From assembly GCA_900175165.2 (NCBI GenBank), contig FWWN02000154.1:89769-153768 (forward strand): a DNA stretch of 64,000 nt, in the 5' to 3' direction. The DNA comes from Rhizomucor pusillus. Taxonomy: Eukaryota > Mucoromycota > Mucoromycetes > Mucorales > Lichtheimiaceae. A model generated the notes under the pieces. The model made no database searches, was not told the DNA's origin, and saw nothing but the letters and a program-made list of their open reading frames with translations. Positions 1 through 12,500 of the stretch are shown here, one piece after another (within the stretch, counting starts at the first letter, position 1; every line of letters begins with the position of its first letter). Both the position numbers and the translations under genes were made by a program.

Positions 1-390
1 TTGCTGCTGCTGCTGCTCGTTATTTTCCGCGACAGTCACCGTCAATAGGCTGCTTGTTATATTGTTTTCCTTGTCCGCTGCAGCGATGGCGTCCTCTAAT
101 TCCTCGATACGGGCGCTTGTCAGGACATTGGATGTTTTTGGAGAGCGAAGAGTCAGTGTCTGAGGCCCAAACGTCTTCGGTCTTTCGACGACTACAAACG
201 CCCGCTTGGCAGCGACATTGTTGGGAGAAAGTTGAGCATCGGAACCGGCTACATGTCTGCAAGTTTTAACATCATCCCTTTTTGGAAAACGATGTGTCAG
301 CAGATGATGAGATTACCTTTTCTCTTGTTTTTCCAAAGATTTGCAAACGGACAAGCTGGCTGTGCCTCTTCGTCCTTTCTTTTGCGCCAT
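1..390 (-). CDS. Unassigned protein, 5' part only (runs off left edge)
   Basis: Two exons are visible, 317-390 and 1-256, joined across a GT-AG intron at 257-316 (donor gtaatc, acceptor ttgcag). The reading begins MAQKKGRRGTASL, then stays open to the window edge, about 110 residues. It is basic at the start, has a short acidic helix-like stretch (RIEELEDAIAAADKE) and ends in a glutamine run from a CAG repeat at bases 1-17. I recognise no family. The start ATG lies only 18 nt beyond the stop of the next minus-strand gene, which is tight for two separate fungal genes; a second open frame over exon 1 (KIADYLRWRKRK...) could instead be the C-terminus of that neighbour. Splicing phase supports the model given here. 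Confidence 0.5.
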
Positions 391-408
391 CGCAGGTAGT
401 CTGCAATC

Positions 409-1045
409 TTAATAGGCTCGATGGATCTTGTATGGGTCGAAAGTTTGGTAAGCAACAGGTCCAGGAACAGAAACAACTTTTTTTACATACGAAGAGTAGT
501 AAAATGCTTTTGCTTTTGCAAATTCCTCATCCAGCTTGTTTTTATCCCACGACGATGAAGTCTTTTCCGCGAGTTGACGTTCTACCCAGCCATTGATGAT
601 GGTCGGTAGCCCGCTCATGTACTTGGGATCGTCGTCGTATGCATACTTTTCGACTCTTTGGAATAAATCTTCGTTTTGATCCTTTGGTGCTTGAGTAAGC
701 TGACTTGCATTCCGTTGGTAGTCCAGGAACCCTGCAAGGCTGAATTCTTGCTTGAATCTATCATCACCAGAAGTCAGCAAATAATAGCAACATCGACAAT
801 AGCGGTATTCAGTCAATCCCTTACCGAGTATAATAAAAGTGCTTTGCTTGCAGTAGACGAAGCTCTTTGCGAGCCTGTTCGGAATCGTCTTGCGGAATGA
901 GCAGAGCGTCGTTGCCCTCCTGGGGCAAGTTCTGGAGTATATTGTCAAGACCCGCTTGAAAAACAGTGTCAGACTCCCAGGGATAGCAAGCAAAGTCGTC
1001 GTAAATGCGTCGCTGCTCTGCAGTGACCGTGGTCTGCGATTGCAT
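409..1045 (-). CDS. Conserved-looking protein of unknown function, 189 aa
   Basis: Two exons, 825-1045 and 409-757, flank an intron at 758-824 (donor gtaaggg, acceptor gatag); phase is consistent and gives 189 residues. The protein is hydrophilic, with a PWESD motif near residue 20 and aromatic-rich blocks (AKHFYYTRFKQEF, KAKAFYYSSYVKK), which suggest a folded helical protein. No signal peptide is seen from the chosen Met (MQSQTTVTAEQ). An in-frame upstream Met at 1093 would add a hydrophobic leader (QAAFIPFFLFFVLID) that could be a signal or membrane segment, so the start is uncertain. I cannot name the family. The gene reads away from AMMECR1. Confidence 0.6.
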
Positions 1046-1725
1046 GTCAATGAGCACGAAGAATAAGAAGAAGGGTATAAAAGCAGCCTGCAAAGCAGTG
1101 GCATATACCTGCGGACTCTCTTCTCGTCTGAAGATAAAAAGTGTGTGGGGATACGGACAAAATGCTTAACCTTACTATCCAGAGCAACGACGGCCGTTAC
1201 TGGAACTTGCCAGAAATTAAAAGCTGCCTTCAGCGACAAGAGCCTCAACTCCATTCTACGCAGTTTATTCCCTGCGCGTCGTTGTGCGTCGTGCGCTCGT
1301 ACGGGGCATGTAATATGGCGCGTTATGCACGTATATCTTGTCGTGGGGAACGAGATACTTTATGATATCTTGGCTTCGTTGGCTCCTATAAGAGGCACGT
1401 CACCACCTGTTGGAATCAGATTTCTCAGATCACTATCTGTGTCAAATTCGTATCCTTAATGGGATGTTGCGAATAAGCTGAAGTGAAGATGTACATTTGA
1501 TGGAAATCTCATATTCGTAGCGTTGTTAAAATAGCAGCAGCAATGTTATCGCCAATGACAAACTGGCCCTTGACGTCAAGGCATGGATGACATGGAACAG
1601 ATGGCGTGACAGGGAAGAGCGACGGGCTTCAAATTTATTCGCTGAGAAAAAAAAAGCCAACGATCATGCAGCTCGTCATTTTCCCTTTGCTTTTCCCATT
1701 TCCCTGTCCTTGTTTCCCGTTAGTA
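1046..1725. other. Intergenic, divergent promoter region
   Basis: This 680-bp stretch separates the minus-strand 189-aa gene from AMMECR1 on the plus strand. Short open frames here have no family character. Pyrimidine-rich sequence directly before the AMMECR1 start ends in ttag and could be a 5'-UTR intron acceptor. Confidence 0.5.
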
Positions 1726-2486
<761 letters not shown>

Positions 2487-4140
2487 CGTTTATGCTGTCC
2501 GTATTTGGTGCGTGTGCGGCCTACATGTGTTTTCTTATTTATTATTCTCAGAAAGACTACTGTGTGCGCTTGTTGTTCACAAAGCAGATTCTCGACTATC
2601 AATTTTATGAGTTACTAAACTGCCTAGCAGCAATTGAAGCACTCAAGCATCTTCCTGTCAATCTAGTTTTCAGATCGTGCGAGCATTTTCATTGTTTCCA
2701 GGCCCGCCTGCATGATTTACCAGGAAACAGTTACAGGCTCAACAGCTTGTTTGTGATCTCTCAACCTCAAATCGCTGCCTCCTATATGCAGTGCAAATCA
2801 AATAATTGCCAAGCGTGACGCTCCAAGCACCCGCCTTTGGCCGTACTGAATGGCTCGAGCGAAATAAATGGAAATACGGGAGGCAAGGCCACAGCAAGCC
2901 AGCGAGGAATGTCAGTAATTATGAACAATATTTACAAAATTGTTTTTGAGGGTAGACTTACTTCGGCACCACGAACAAAGAAATACGCCTTTGTCTCCTA
3001 TGTCACCAGATTTTGCAAGGATGTCCTCGCACAGCGTGGCACCGGCGAGCCAATCGAAACAAAACTGCGTCTGCCCCGTCAGTCATCTTCCAATCAATAA
3101 CGAAAACGGGACCTTCGACAGGAAAGCGCCCGATCGAAAGATACTTGGCAGTGGACGACGTTTATGTCTTCCTCAGGTACATGGAAAGAACGAAATGTTG
3201 TATAAATGCTTTTCTAAGCAAATCCACTTTAGCTGCGTGCTTCGCAGCCCACCATAGAATAGACAACTTGGAGGAGTGCAAGGATGATAATCAAGGAAGG
3301 ACGGTGCTCATCATGAACTGGTAGCCCAGAACTATGGGGACCAAGATACGGAAGAGATGCAATGATATTTATTAATATCGCAGCCCGAGTATGGATAGAG
3401 TCATTCCCGTCAGGATCAACAATTTCAAGTCTGGTCTCGCCACCTCTTTTATACGAAGAATGAAGTATCATCTACATTACACGAGAGTAAAGTGATTTTA
3501 GTTGCTCCCGGCCCCTGGCACCTGTTATCTTCCCTTTCGCTCCTATTCTCATATATATGCCGAATGGATATTGGGAATTTTCGGTGCATATGTCAATGAG
3601 AATGGCCTGTTATACCTCTGACAGTTCTACCTCAAGGAATGGTTGCTATGAGCATCCAGTCCATAAACTAGATAGCATAGACCTGGACATTGGTTCATAG
3701 CGAACATGGAAGTCGATGAAGACGCTCAAACAGCGGCGCAAGTCAAAGTTCCCCGCTGCCTATGCAGGGTTTTTCATTCCCACACGTTTGGATCAGACGC
3801 GGGCAATAAGCTATGATGTCCGCAAGAACTTCAATATCTACATCGAAAACAGAATGTGGACGGGCCCAGCATGTGCTCACTTTGCGTCATTCAAATACCC
3901 TTCTATTCACCCAAGTGAAAGCTCCACAAGAACACTCTCCAATCCCTTTGCAGATCAGTCAACTAGCATCCCTCTCCCATAGATGCGTCAGAACCTCTAT
4001 TATTTCCAAGGTTTTTTCGCTTGTGACAAATGCCGCTTAGCACCAGTTGATAAATAGGGCGGGCCATCATTAGCTTTGGTTTCGCACTGCCGGAGGTGGA
4101 TTTAAGGTTTCTTAGATTGCTGTGAATTATTGTTATTATT
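2487..4140. other. Unresolved region with coding-like patches, no gene model
   Basis: No complete gene could be assembled in these 1.65 kb. On the minus strand, patches at about 2960-3130 and 3230-3470 read like protein (for example FDWLAGATLCEDILAK directly before a gtaagt donor, and KRGGETRLEIVDPDG) but sit in different frames. On the plus strand, MEVDEDAQTAAQVKV at 3706 looks like a gene start that is soon closed by a stop, and a short frame ends in GFFACDKCRLAPVDK at about 4050. A small multi-exon gene or a decayed one may lie here; I could not decide which strand is coding. Confidence 0.35.
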
Positions 4141-5139
4141 ATGGACGCAGAGTACGAAAGTGTGCTGCTTGTTATACGTGAATGCTTTGGTAACATCAAG
4201 AAGCCCTCAATCCAAATTGCTCATTGACTTACAGTACACTCATCTGTAGTATACAAGATACCACCACGCACAGCTGCTCGTGGTTACAGGTGTGTGTGTT
4301 TAGTTTCGACCGGCCATGCTCGGTACTAATTGGATGCAGAGCTGCAGAGTGGGGCGATCTTGGTAGCTCATTCCTGTGGAAGGGACGGTTGCGTGTTATC
4401 AGCAAAGGCTCCTCGTGCTTTATTAGACTGGAGGATGCCAATACAGGTACTTCTTGAAGGATTGATTCGGTGTAACTACGATAGGGCTCACAAACGTACT
4501 TAAGGCGAACTCTTTGCCGTTTGCCCTTACAACCCAAACACGAATTCTGTCGAGCCCGTTCTGGATTCAAGTCGATATTTCGTCTTGAAGATTGAGCACG
4601 AAGGTGAGGGAGAAGGAGTTTATACTGCGCAGATAGAATGTGTATACCAATGGCTATTTGTTAGGTCGCCATGCTTTCATTGGTATGGGATTCCAGGAAC
4701 GCGGTGATGCATTCGATTTCAACGTGGCCTTGCAAGATTTCACAAAGTTTGTATACACGTGCAGCTTTGGATAGCAACGCAGATGATATAGATATTGACG
4801 TTGAAAAATCCTCAGGCAAATCCAGGCAGAAAAGAAGGCTGCTGAGCGAGCAGCAAACGCAGATGCAGAACCCAAGAAAGATTACAGTCTCAAGGAAGGA
4901 CAGACCATCAGTATAAGTATCGGCAACAAAGGAGTAAGAATACATATTATTTGTAGAGCCAAATCTATCCATTTATTTAACATGCATGATTTGTATAGGT
5001 AAAGCGAGACCGACCGCGTCCAGCTGCTGCAAGCAGCAACACTTCCAACTCTTCTTCTGGCGCTATCCCCTTGATACCCCCGCCGCCCTCCGCAGCTCAA
5101 GTGAAACAGCAGCAGAGTAATAATAAAGGACTCTTCTAG
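4141..5139 (+). CDS. NECAP-type endocytic adaptor (clathrin-coat associated)
   Basis: Seven exons (4141-4189, 4250-4289, 4340-4446, 4505-4603, 4665-4746, 4816-4933, 4999-5139) give 211 residues. The N-terminal PH-like NECAP (PHear) fold is clear: [51 protein letters not shown] and [18 protein letters not shown] short charged linker follows ([12 protein letters not shown]), then [17 protein letters not shown], which matches the conserved C-terminal block of NECAPs, and a Ser/Pro-rich tail ending KGLF. NECAPs bind AP-2 and accessory factors at clathrin-coated pits and regulate AP-2 activation. Length is a little below the human paralogues (about 265-275 residues). All seven exons keep frame. 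Confidence 0.95.
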
Positions 5140-5333
5140 GAGCGATTGACAGCCTGTGCTGTTTACGTTCGAATTTATAGCGCGAAATAACAAAGGAATA
5201 ATATAACAATGTGACTCTTGTACAACTGAATAATATTTGATTAGTACTAGTACTTCTGACAAGCCGATGGGAAATTATTCAGAGAGCCTATGGCAAAAGT
5301 TGACATGTATACATTGAACACTGTCTTTGTATG

Positions 5334-7375
5334 TTAAGAGCAACGTACCATCACGCTGGCTACTGCCATTAAGAGTGCAGATGACAAGCAAGGGAGGAGC
5401 ATAGACGAGGCGGCGGACTCACTGTTTTCTGCAGTAGCGATGGGCTTACCACCAGCGTTGACACCGCTGGATGATGGATTAGAAGAAGAGTTATTATTAT
5501 TGTTAGTTGCGTTGGTAGGCGGGCCAACAGGATGTTCTGTGATTTGCACGTTGAATTCCCGGGCAACAGCTTGGCTCTTTGCGACAACCCATTCCAAGAG
5601 ACCCCACTCGTCAGCACCGCCAGCATTTTCAGGGTTGTGACCATAGACGCCAGTCCAAAGATTAGCAGAGACTTGGTCGAAACTCCATTGGAAGTTGATA
5701 CCGGGCGACTGCTGCACGATACCGCTGTCCCACTCCAGGTCAGGCAGGATAAACTCGTGATACTTGAGAACGCGGTTTGTCAAAGTATAATTGTTGAAGA
5801 GAATAGCGACAGTGTCTTTGAGATATGTTTCGAAGCGGTTCTTCCAGTTGTTATTTTGCAACAGCTTGTTGATCATAACAGCGTTGGGGTAACGCTGTGG
5901 GAATTGGGTGTATGAAACGTTCACGAAACCTTTGCCTTCGGGCTCAGCAAGGTTGACGCCAAAGGTGGCATCGAAATCCTGGCCGAGGTAGTACCATTTG
6001 TTGTTTTGTGTTGGGTCACGGTATGCGCCGTCGTTGGTTTGCTCCATCCAGTAACCATCCCACTGGCCAGCAAGATACTCCATTACCATGAAACGGATGA
6101 ATTGATCAATGTCAAACATTTCCCCGAGTTCGTTCACCTGGGCGTCGTTTTGAGGATCGGTTTCGTTCAATTTCTTGCACAGCGGAGACAGGGCCGAGTA
6201 ATCTTCCGGGCTCTGAGCATTCGGTTTCCAGGAACTGTAACCATCCGCGTTTTCGTGGTACTGGAAATCAGCACCGGATGCGCCGTCGTAGAGGGGGCCC
6301 ATTTGCTGTGGCGGCTTGCCGTTGTAGAACATGGCATTGATGTACGAGTATTCCGGGATATCATCGAGCATGTTAAACGTGCCAAACCCGACACCATTGA
6401 TGAAGAAGCGCACAATGTTGGCCTCGTTAGCGTATGTGCCCATTGCCTGTAGAATATCAGCATACAGCTTCTCGCGCATCTGCGTTGGGTCTTCGGACAT
6501 GTGCCTCAACTTGAAATAGTTGCGATTAGCCAGATATTGGCCTTGGGGAAGGCTCCACTTCCAACTCTGCTTTGCATTGTTGTGCTTCTTGCCAGCTCCG
6601 TGAATTCCGAATGAGCAATTCTGTATGAATAATAATAAATAAGTATCTTCCATTCAACCGCCCATTGGCGCGTTCTTCGTGAACAACATACATTGAACGT
6701 TTGCACGTCCTCGGCAGTTATGATCGTAAATTGAACATTGTAAAGATCTGCAGGGACGTTCTTGACCAGATTGTCCATTTCTGCTTTGTCACCGACTATA
6801 AAGATGGACGGGATGTAATTGGTATCGAAAATAGCTGCCTGAGAACCTCCGCGCGTCCATTGCGGCTGCGGAGAAGGACAATAAGACATGGTGTCAGTTA
6901 CATCCGTCGCCGCCATAGGAAATGCCAAAAATATATACACCCAAATATTTATAGAACAAAACATACCTTGTCTTTGATGGGCCAAGGAAGCTCGGGGATG
7001 TTGGCATAAGTGACAGACCGATTGAAGAAATCGTTGCGGGTGCTGCTGCGTCCCTTGTCCAGAGTACGATCGAATGGCTCTTCGGTGCCGCCAGCGACGT
7101 ACTGTTTTGTATCCAAAAAAGTCAAAATTATCGAAAAGAGACGAGACTGGTACGATCTTACTACTTACCTTGTACTTTGCATCATTTGATAGCTCTGCCT
7201 GCCCGATAAAGTAAGGAATATTTGGATCTTGCTGCGTCAATTGTGATTGCTGCCCATTGATGGACACTTTGACATCGGTCGATCCAGGGGCAATGACACG
7301 AAAAGTAACGGATCCCGCTTGAATGCACGCAAGCGAGCTAATGGATACAATCGAAAAAAGATAGTTTGCTTTCAT
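5334..7375 (-). CDS. CotH-kinase-type spore coat / invasin-like surface protein, GPI-anchored
   Basis: Four exons (7169-7375, 6967-7101, 6692-6865, 5334-6620) encode 600 residues. There is a signal peptide (MKANYLFSIVSISSLACIQA), the CotH kinase domain through most of the length, a Ser/Asn-rich stalk from about residue 545 and a C-terminal hydrophobic GPI-anchor signal (MLLPCLSSALLMAVASVMV). The motif EQTNDGAYRDPTQNN matches the surface motif reported for Mucorales CotH3-type proteins, with Glu where the canonical motif has Gly. In the family, CotH proteins are atypical protein kinases of the spore coat, and in Rhizopus some act as adhesins towards host cells. Whether this copy is an invasin cannot be told from sequence. 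A TATA box lies about 156 nt upstream. Confidence 0.93.
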
Positions 7376-8994
7376 TGTAGTAGCATAAAATTATGCGGTG
7401 ACGGTGAAAGCACGAACGTGAAATCAATAAAGCTCGGGTAAGGTACGTGTATCAGATGGCAAACGAAAAAGAAAGACCGTTAAAATTATTCAAGGAGGAG
7501 GAGGAGGAGTCTCGAGGAAAAAAAGAAATTTATATATAGGCGGGCAAACGTTTATTTACACTACATCCAACACAACCGGACACTGTGCAAATGTGTGTTG
7601 CGTGAGTCCATCTTTCTCAGACATCTATTTTCATGCATCGTAAGAGAAGATGACCTGATTCCCCCGTTTTTAGAAATTTGTTTGTTTTAAGTCGTTTCTG
7701 TCACACTTGAGCACCATGGGGCGCGCAAAAATAAGGGACAGTGCACACGCTTGCACAAATATACGCACATACTACTAATCCAGTGGCCTCACGTGTGCTC
7801 AGCTGCCCTCTCTCACGCACATACATGCTTTGCTACATTGTAGTACCCAACAAATGAACTTGTACGTCGTTTCCTCTGCATCCTAATCGTTGCTGTGGAA
7901 ACGAGAGAAACACAAAGGATGCAGGGTTTCAAGGAGGCTGACAGCAACAGGGAGTCCCGCCCTTTTTAACTTCGCTGCAGTGATGAATATCAATTACACT
8001 TTGAAAGACGCGTATGCGTAGATTGCGGTCCTGTCAAGACCACGCCCATTCACCTTTCACCAGGTTTCGAATTGACCCGGCGCTCGGACAACTCGATTTA
8101 GCCTATTTAAAATCTACATCCAAGAATAACCTTGTATGTACTTTTCACATGCAGCTACAGAGCAATGCACGAGCGCCCTTATGTCTTATGTTTAGTGTTA
8201 CTTGGACCCCAAATTAGAGCAACCATCAAAGTCCGTCTGTAGAAGAACTATATTCTCACGCACAAGTAAATATTTCGCTTGTTGTCAATTGTCACAAATA
8301 GAGAGCTGCGATGGAAACGCCTGCCGTGCACTGTGATACTCACCCCTACCCCTAGCCCAGAAATCTATGTGCCTACTGCTCCTTGTAGAGAACTGTCACC
8401 AGTCCATTGCATCTACATAGAGACATCTCAGCAAAAATCTGCAGTAGACCTGTAGCACCAGCAACATGCTTACATACAGCACACTGCATCGTCGTCGTTG
8501 GGATGACAATTGTATTCTCTCACAAGAGCAGTGTCCAGTACTAGTGAAAAGGGATTAAGGTAATGCATAATGAAGAGAATAAGCGCAAAGATATATTGTA
8601 TGCAGAATGCTACCGCCGAGAACGACTTAACGGCTGCTCGGAAGGTCGTTACAGGGATTACAGCAGTGAAGGGGCAGACTAGACTACTTAAAAAAGGCAT
8701 TCCACTGGAGAGGATGAACGTCATCGATTTGTCTTGAGACCCGAGTTTATTTAAAGACCAATGCACGACTTTTTACGCGGCGAATGGAGCTATTATCAGC
8801 TCTATGTAAAGGACGCAGAGAGACTCTCTAGCCATCGGTCATGTGAACCCAGCCAAACGTGGAGATCAAGCCAGTTCCTAAACGCCAAACTCCCGTCACA
8901 GACTACAAATTCAAAGAAGAAAGGTCGCATTATTTCAAAGTAAAATGAAGGATATCGAAGGTAATTAGAAGACATTGAATCGTCTAAATATGCC
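7376..8994. other. Intergenic, no convincing gene
   Basis: About 1.6 kb without family-like reading on either strand. It contains a GGA-type purine tract (about 7490-7505, against the CotH promoter). A 98-residue hydrophobic minus-strand frame at 8470-8766 has no start context, no recognisable motif and no neighbouring exons, so I do not call it. Confidence 0.5.
7531..7538 (-). promoter_or_regulatory. TATA box candidate of the CotH gene
   Basis: TATATATA, read on the minus strand, about 156 nt before the CotH start codon. It sits in AT-rich sequence beside a purine-rich tract and is the only good match close to this gene. Confidence 0.45.
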
Positions 8995-9296
8995 ATGGAT
9001 TTCAAACAATTCTTAGGGCGAGATCAACCTTTCATCTGTGCACGGTGGGTGCACTGCACGACGACAAAGACCGCAAGGACGATATTTTTGCAGCTTCGCG
9101 ACAGCATCCACCTATTTTGACAAGCAGTTTCGACGTAATCCCTCCCGACTTTCACACCGAATCATTGATGAACAAGAGAGGTGATGTTGTTTCGACCACA
9201 GCGGCGGTTAGCGGTAACTCAGGCTATTACGCCGACATGCAACATCACATGATGTCACTTGAACAACAGCTCGATCCGACCATCAAGTACGCATAA
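8995..9296 (+). CDS. Doubtful small gene or gene fragment
   Basis: An ATG at 8995 opens MDFKQFLGRDQPFIC, and from about 9045 a different frame reads cleanly to a stop at 9294-9296 (DDKDRKDDIFAASRQ... ending EQQLDPTIKYA). The second part is hydrophilic and protein-like. The two parts are out of frame by one base with no obvious intron, so this is either a two-exon gene whose junction I cannot see or a broken fragment. No family is recognised. It is convergent with the receptor gene that ends at 9568. Confidence 0.3.
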
Positions 9297-9567
9297 AAAA
9301 GATAAGCTTTTCGATCTTACATTATGTGCAAGCAGCTGTCAATGATGCAGAAATCCTTTTCCTTTTGCAAACAAAGGCCGAACGACAAATTATTCGCATG
9401 TATTTACAAATTAAAGTACATTAGCCAAAACAACAGTATGTAAGAGACGATAGGTTGGAGGAGGAATGCTGTACAGGAGAAAGATGAAAAGGTGGAGGAG
9501 GATTAACGAGAAACAGGTAGATAGAAAGAGTGGATGAGAGAAAGATTATAGTAAGGGGTAGAATAGG

Positions 9568-12500
9568 TTAATAGTGCGGTGAATAGAATTCGCTGAGCAT
9601 CGTTCCAATAGACGACGCAGAAGGATGTAGTTCATGTCGGGTATGCAATTGATCCGTACTAGTCGGCGCTTCTGGTGGTCGAGAAAACGTCCTGACGAGA
9701 AGATCGCTGCTGTCGTTGACAAGATCGTCGTTTGGCGCGCTTGGACGATGATGGTACCGCGACGAAGAAGCAGCGCCATTGGACCCTCGCGACGTAAACG
9801 ACGATGTGAGTGTGTTGCGTACAGCGCCAAACGTCGCGAGCGGGTTTCTGAACAATGGGGCGGCAGTCGCTTTTCGACGGATTCCGTTCAGGTGGAAAGC
9901 GTCGCTACTGAGAGAACCATCGCCTCCTAGATCGTGACTCATACTCAACGTTGCGATAAACCGCTCCGGCTCGCCAAAGTCTTTGCTATCCGTGACGCTA
10001 TCTGTAGGTCCATGGAACCACTGTATCCATCGCTGGAGCGCGATCTGGTCATTGACTTGGAATAAAAACACAGTGTTGTCTATCGTGATAACACGGAAAA
10101 TGGACCGATCTGATGTGCAGCTCACAACTTCGCACACCATGTATTCATGCATTTGCGCTTTCCGTCCGGATTGCTGCGTTCTCGTTCGTTAGCCACACAG
10201 AGACTATACGTTGCATGTAGACAGCACTTACATCCATCAGAACGAAAAATCTGTTGGAGGGTATCACAAGCACATGCTTCAGCTCCCATATAGACATAAA
10301 GTTGAACTTTGTCACTTTCTTGACAGGTAGCACGCCCTCGTGTGCCTGCACGCTAAAATCTAGCAAGTTCTTGGCTGCCAGATTTTCGTTAAATCTCTGC
10401 GTATTTCCTGGATGGTAGTATGACTTGTACGCTTGGCCGGCAGGAGAGCCATCGCTGCTGTCGTTGCAGATATCGCCTGCAGCGCTGGGACGTGTAAGGT
10501 AACGAAAGCAAATGAATCGCGAGATGACAGTAAGCAGCGGGAAAAACAGCACAAACAGCGTCACTGTAGCGGCGAATAACATAGCTGAAAGCTTGAGGTA
10601 AAGTGCTATTTGGTAGCTTTCAATAGGGAGGAAAAAGCCTGGACATGCCAGACACGCCGCCAATAAAGTATTACTAACAAAATGTACACGTGAATTAGCA
10701 AACGTTTGCTCCATTGCCGTGCCTCCACTGCAGCCTGAAAACTTACTAGCTGACATAGGCAATCTGGTTGGTTTCCGCCCATTTCCCTCGCACTTTGCGA
10801 GTCTATCAGATATTGTTGTTGAATGTTAGGGCAATGACTGGAAGTTTCTGTCCATTGGTATAATTTACCTTGAAAGCGAGCAAAGCAGCTAAAACGACGA
10901 GGACAGCTCCCCAAATCAAAACCACCAGCTGTGCCACGTTGAGATGCAACCAGTCTGCGGGTGCATGCGGGTATACACACAGCCAGCAGTAAGTTTCGGC
11001 GCTGATCATGATATCGTAGACTTCGACGGGGTATACAATGTGCCATACAATCAGAGGTAACAGAGCGATCACTCCAAATACAACAATAATCCGGATCAGA
11101 TAGGCCGATTTGAGGCGAGAAGTTCGAACGGTAAACACGTTTTGAAAACTGCGAGATTTTTTTTTTGCAGTCAACGATGCTGTCACTACGGTGCTGCGTT
11201 GTTGCAACGACTTACATTCGATATATACTGCCGTAATAAAAATACAAAAAGTTAACACATTACGATCACGACGCTAGATTCTCTTGTTCCGACATACCGA
11301 TAACTTTTTGCAATGATGCCGCCAATAACGAAAACAAAGCCACACGTCATTGTAAATTGCCTTGCTATACACTTTGCAATGTTGGGTTTGTCCAGGTATA
11401 ACAAGGTTGATATGTACGTTAGCATCAGGCCAACGAGTTGCACGCAGCAAAAGAATGGACTCGCGATCATGATCGCCTTTAGACCCCGGAAAGATATGAT
11501 CAGTATCAGCATTAGTAAGCAAGCGACGAGCCCTATTGCGCTTATCGTCGCTACAGTGATGCCTGCTGGGCTGGATAGGGTGGGGTTCAGAGCTAAACGG
11601 GATTTGGATATTAGCACGCACACAGCCTTTTGCCAAATGTAGTGCTATTCATACCGTATTTCGCAACCATATCGACAGGTTTTTTCAGAGAGTGGCCGAG
11701 ATAGATGATAGGGGTATCGTTGACGAATGAAAAGTTGCCGTCCATCAGAGTCGCATAGGTGACGACTGAACCTTCGAGCATGTACTGGAGACTAAAGTAG
11801 CTATTATGATTGTGTAAGGGTTACACGCAAGAACACGGGAAATGAGCGCATCAATGTATCTCTCTCTGACTCTTTACCCAGTCTTTAAATTGCCTAGAAC
11901 AGTGCCAGCTAGCTAGTTAGTATCCGATGCAGCATACGGAACCAAATGGATCTATTACCTGTATCGAAGAATTCCATGGCACCTGCAGGTCAGCAACGTG
12001 GGGGAGCGGGGATGGAAACAGAGTTTTGTGTAAGAGAGAGTTATTTCTAGGTCTGGTGTAACGACTCCACGTACCTGCAGGTCCTGTGTAATTGAGGTTG
12101 TAGAAGGCGGGAATCATATTCGTAGAGTCAAATTTCCCGGCCGCAAGGTCTGACAAGCCTGCATGCCGACCGCCGGAATACTCGTTGAGTGCCTAGCAAC
12201 AGCAGCAGGACGACAAAATTTAGAGCACAGAGAGAGTAGGTAGCCCTGTAAGCATAAGTTTGTACCTTGTTGAGTCCGAGAGCAAGCAGCTCCGCGCATG
12301 CATAAGCATTGGGAGCATTGTACGATAAGCCCATAGTGTTCCATGCGGAGGGAGTCGTGCTAAGTGAAGCAAACGAGAGGTTTTTAGTATTTACACATAT
12401 AGCGCTGAACATGGAGGATGGGGTCCGTACAAGTTACCAGGAACAGGTTGCTGCCGCCATTCATTCACCATCGAATCGTATGCTGGAATGCCTGTCACTG

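Noticed and set aside
20..262. Frame MQTCSRFRCSTFSQQ... as an independent gene
   Set aside because: It is the wrong frame of the partial first gene, whose spliced frame stays open to the window edge.
8470..8766. 98-residue hydrophobic minus-strand frame
   Set aside because: No recognisable motif, no upstream context and no splice partners; composition looks like translated noncoding sequence.
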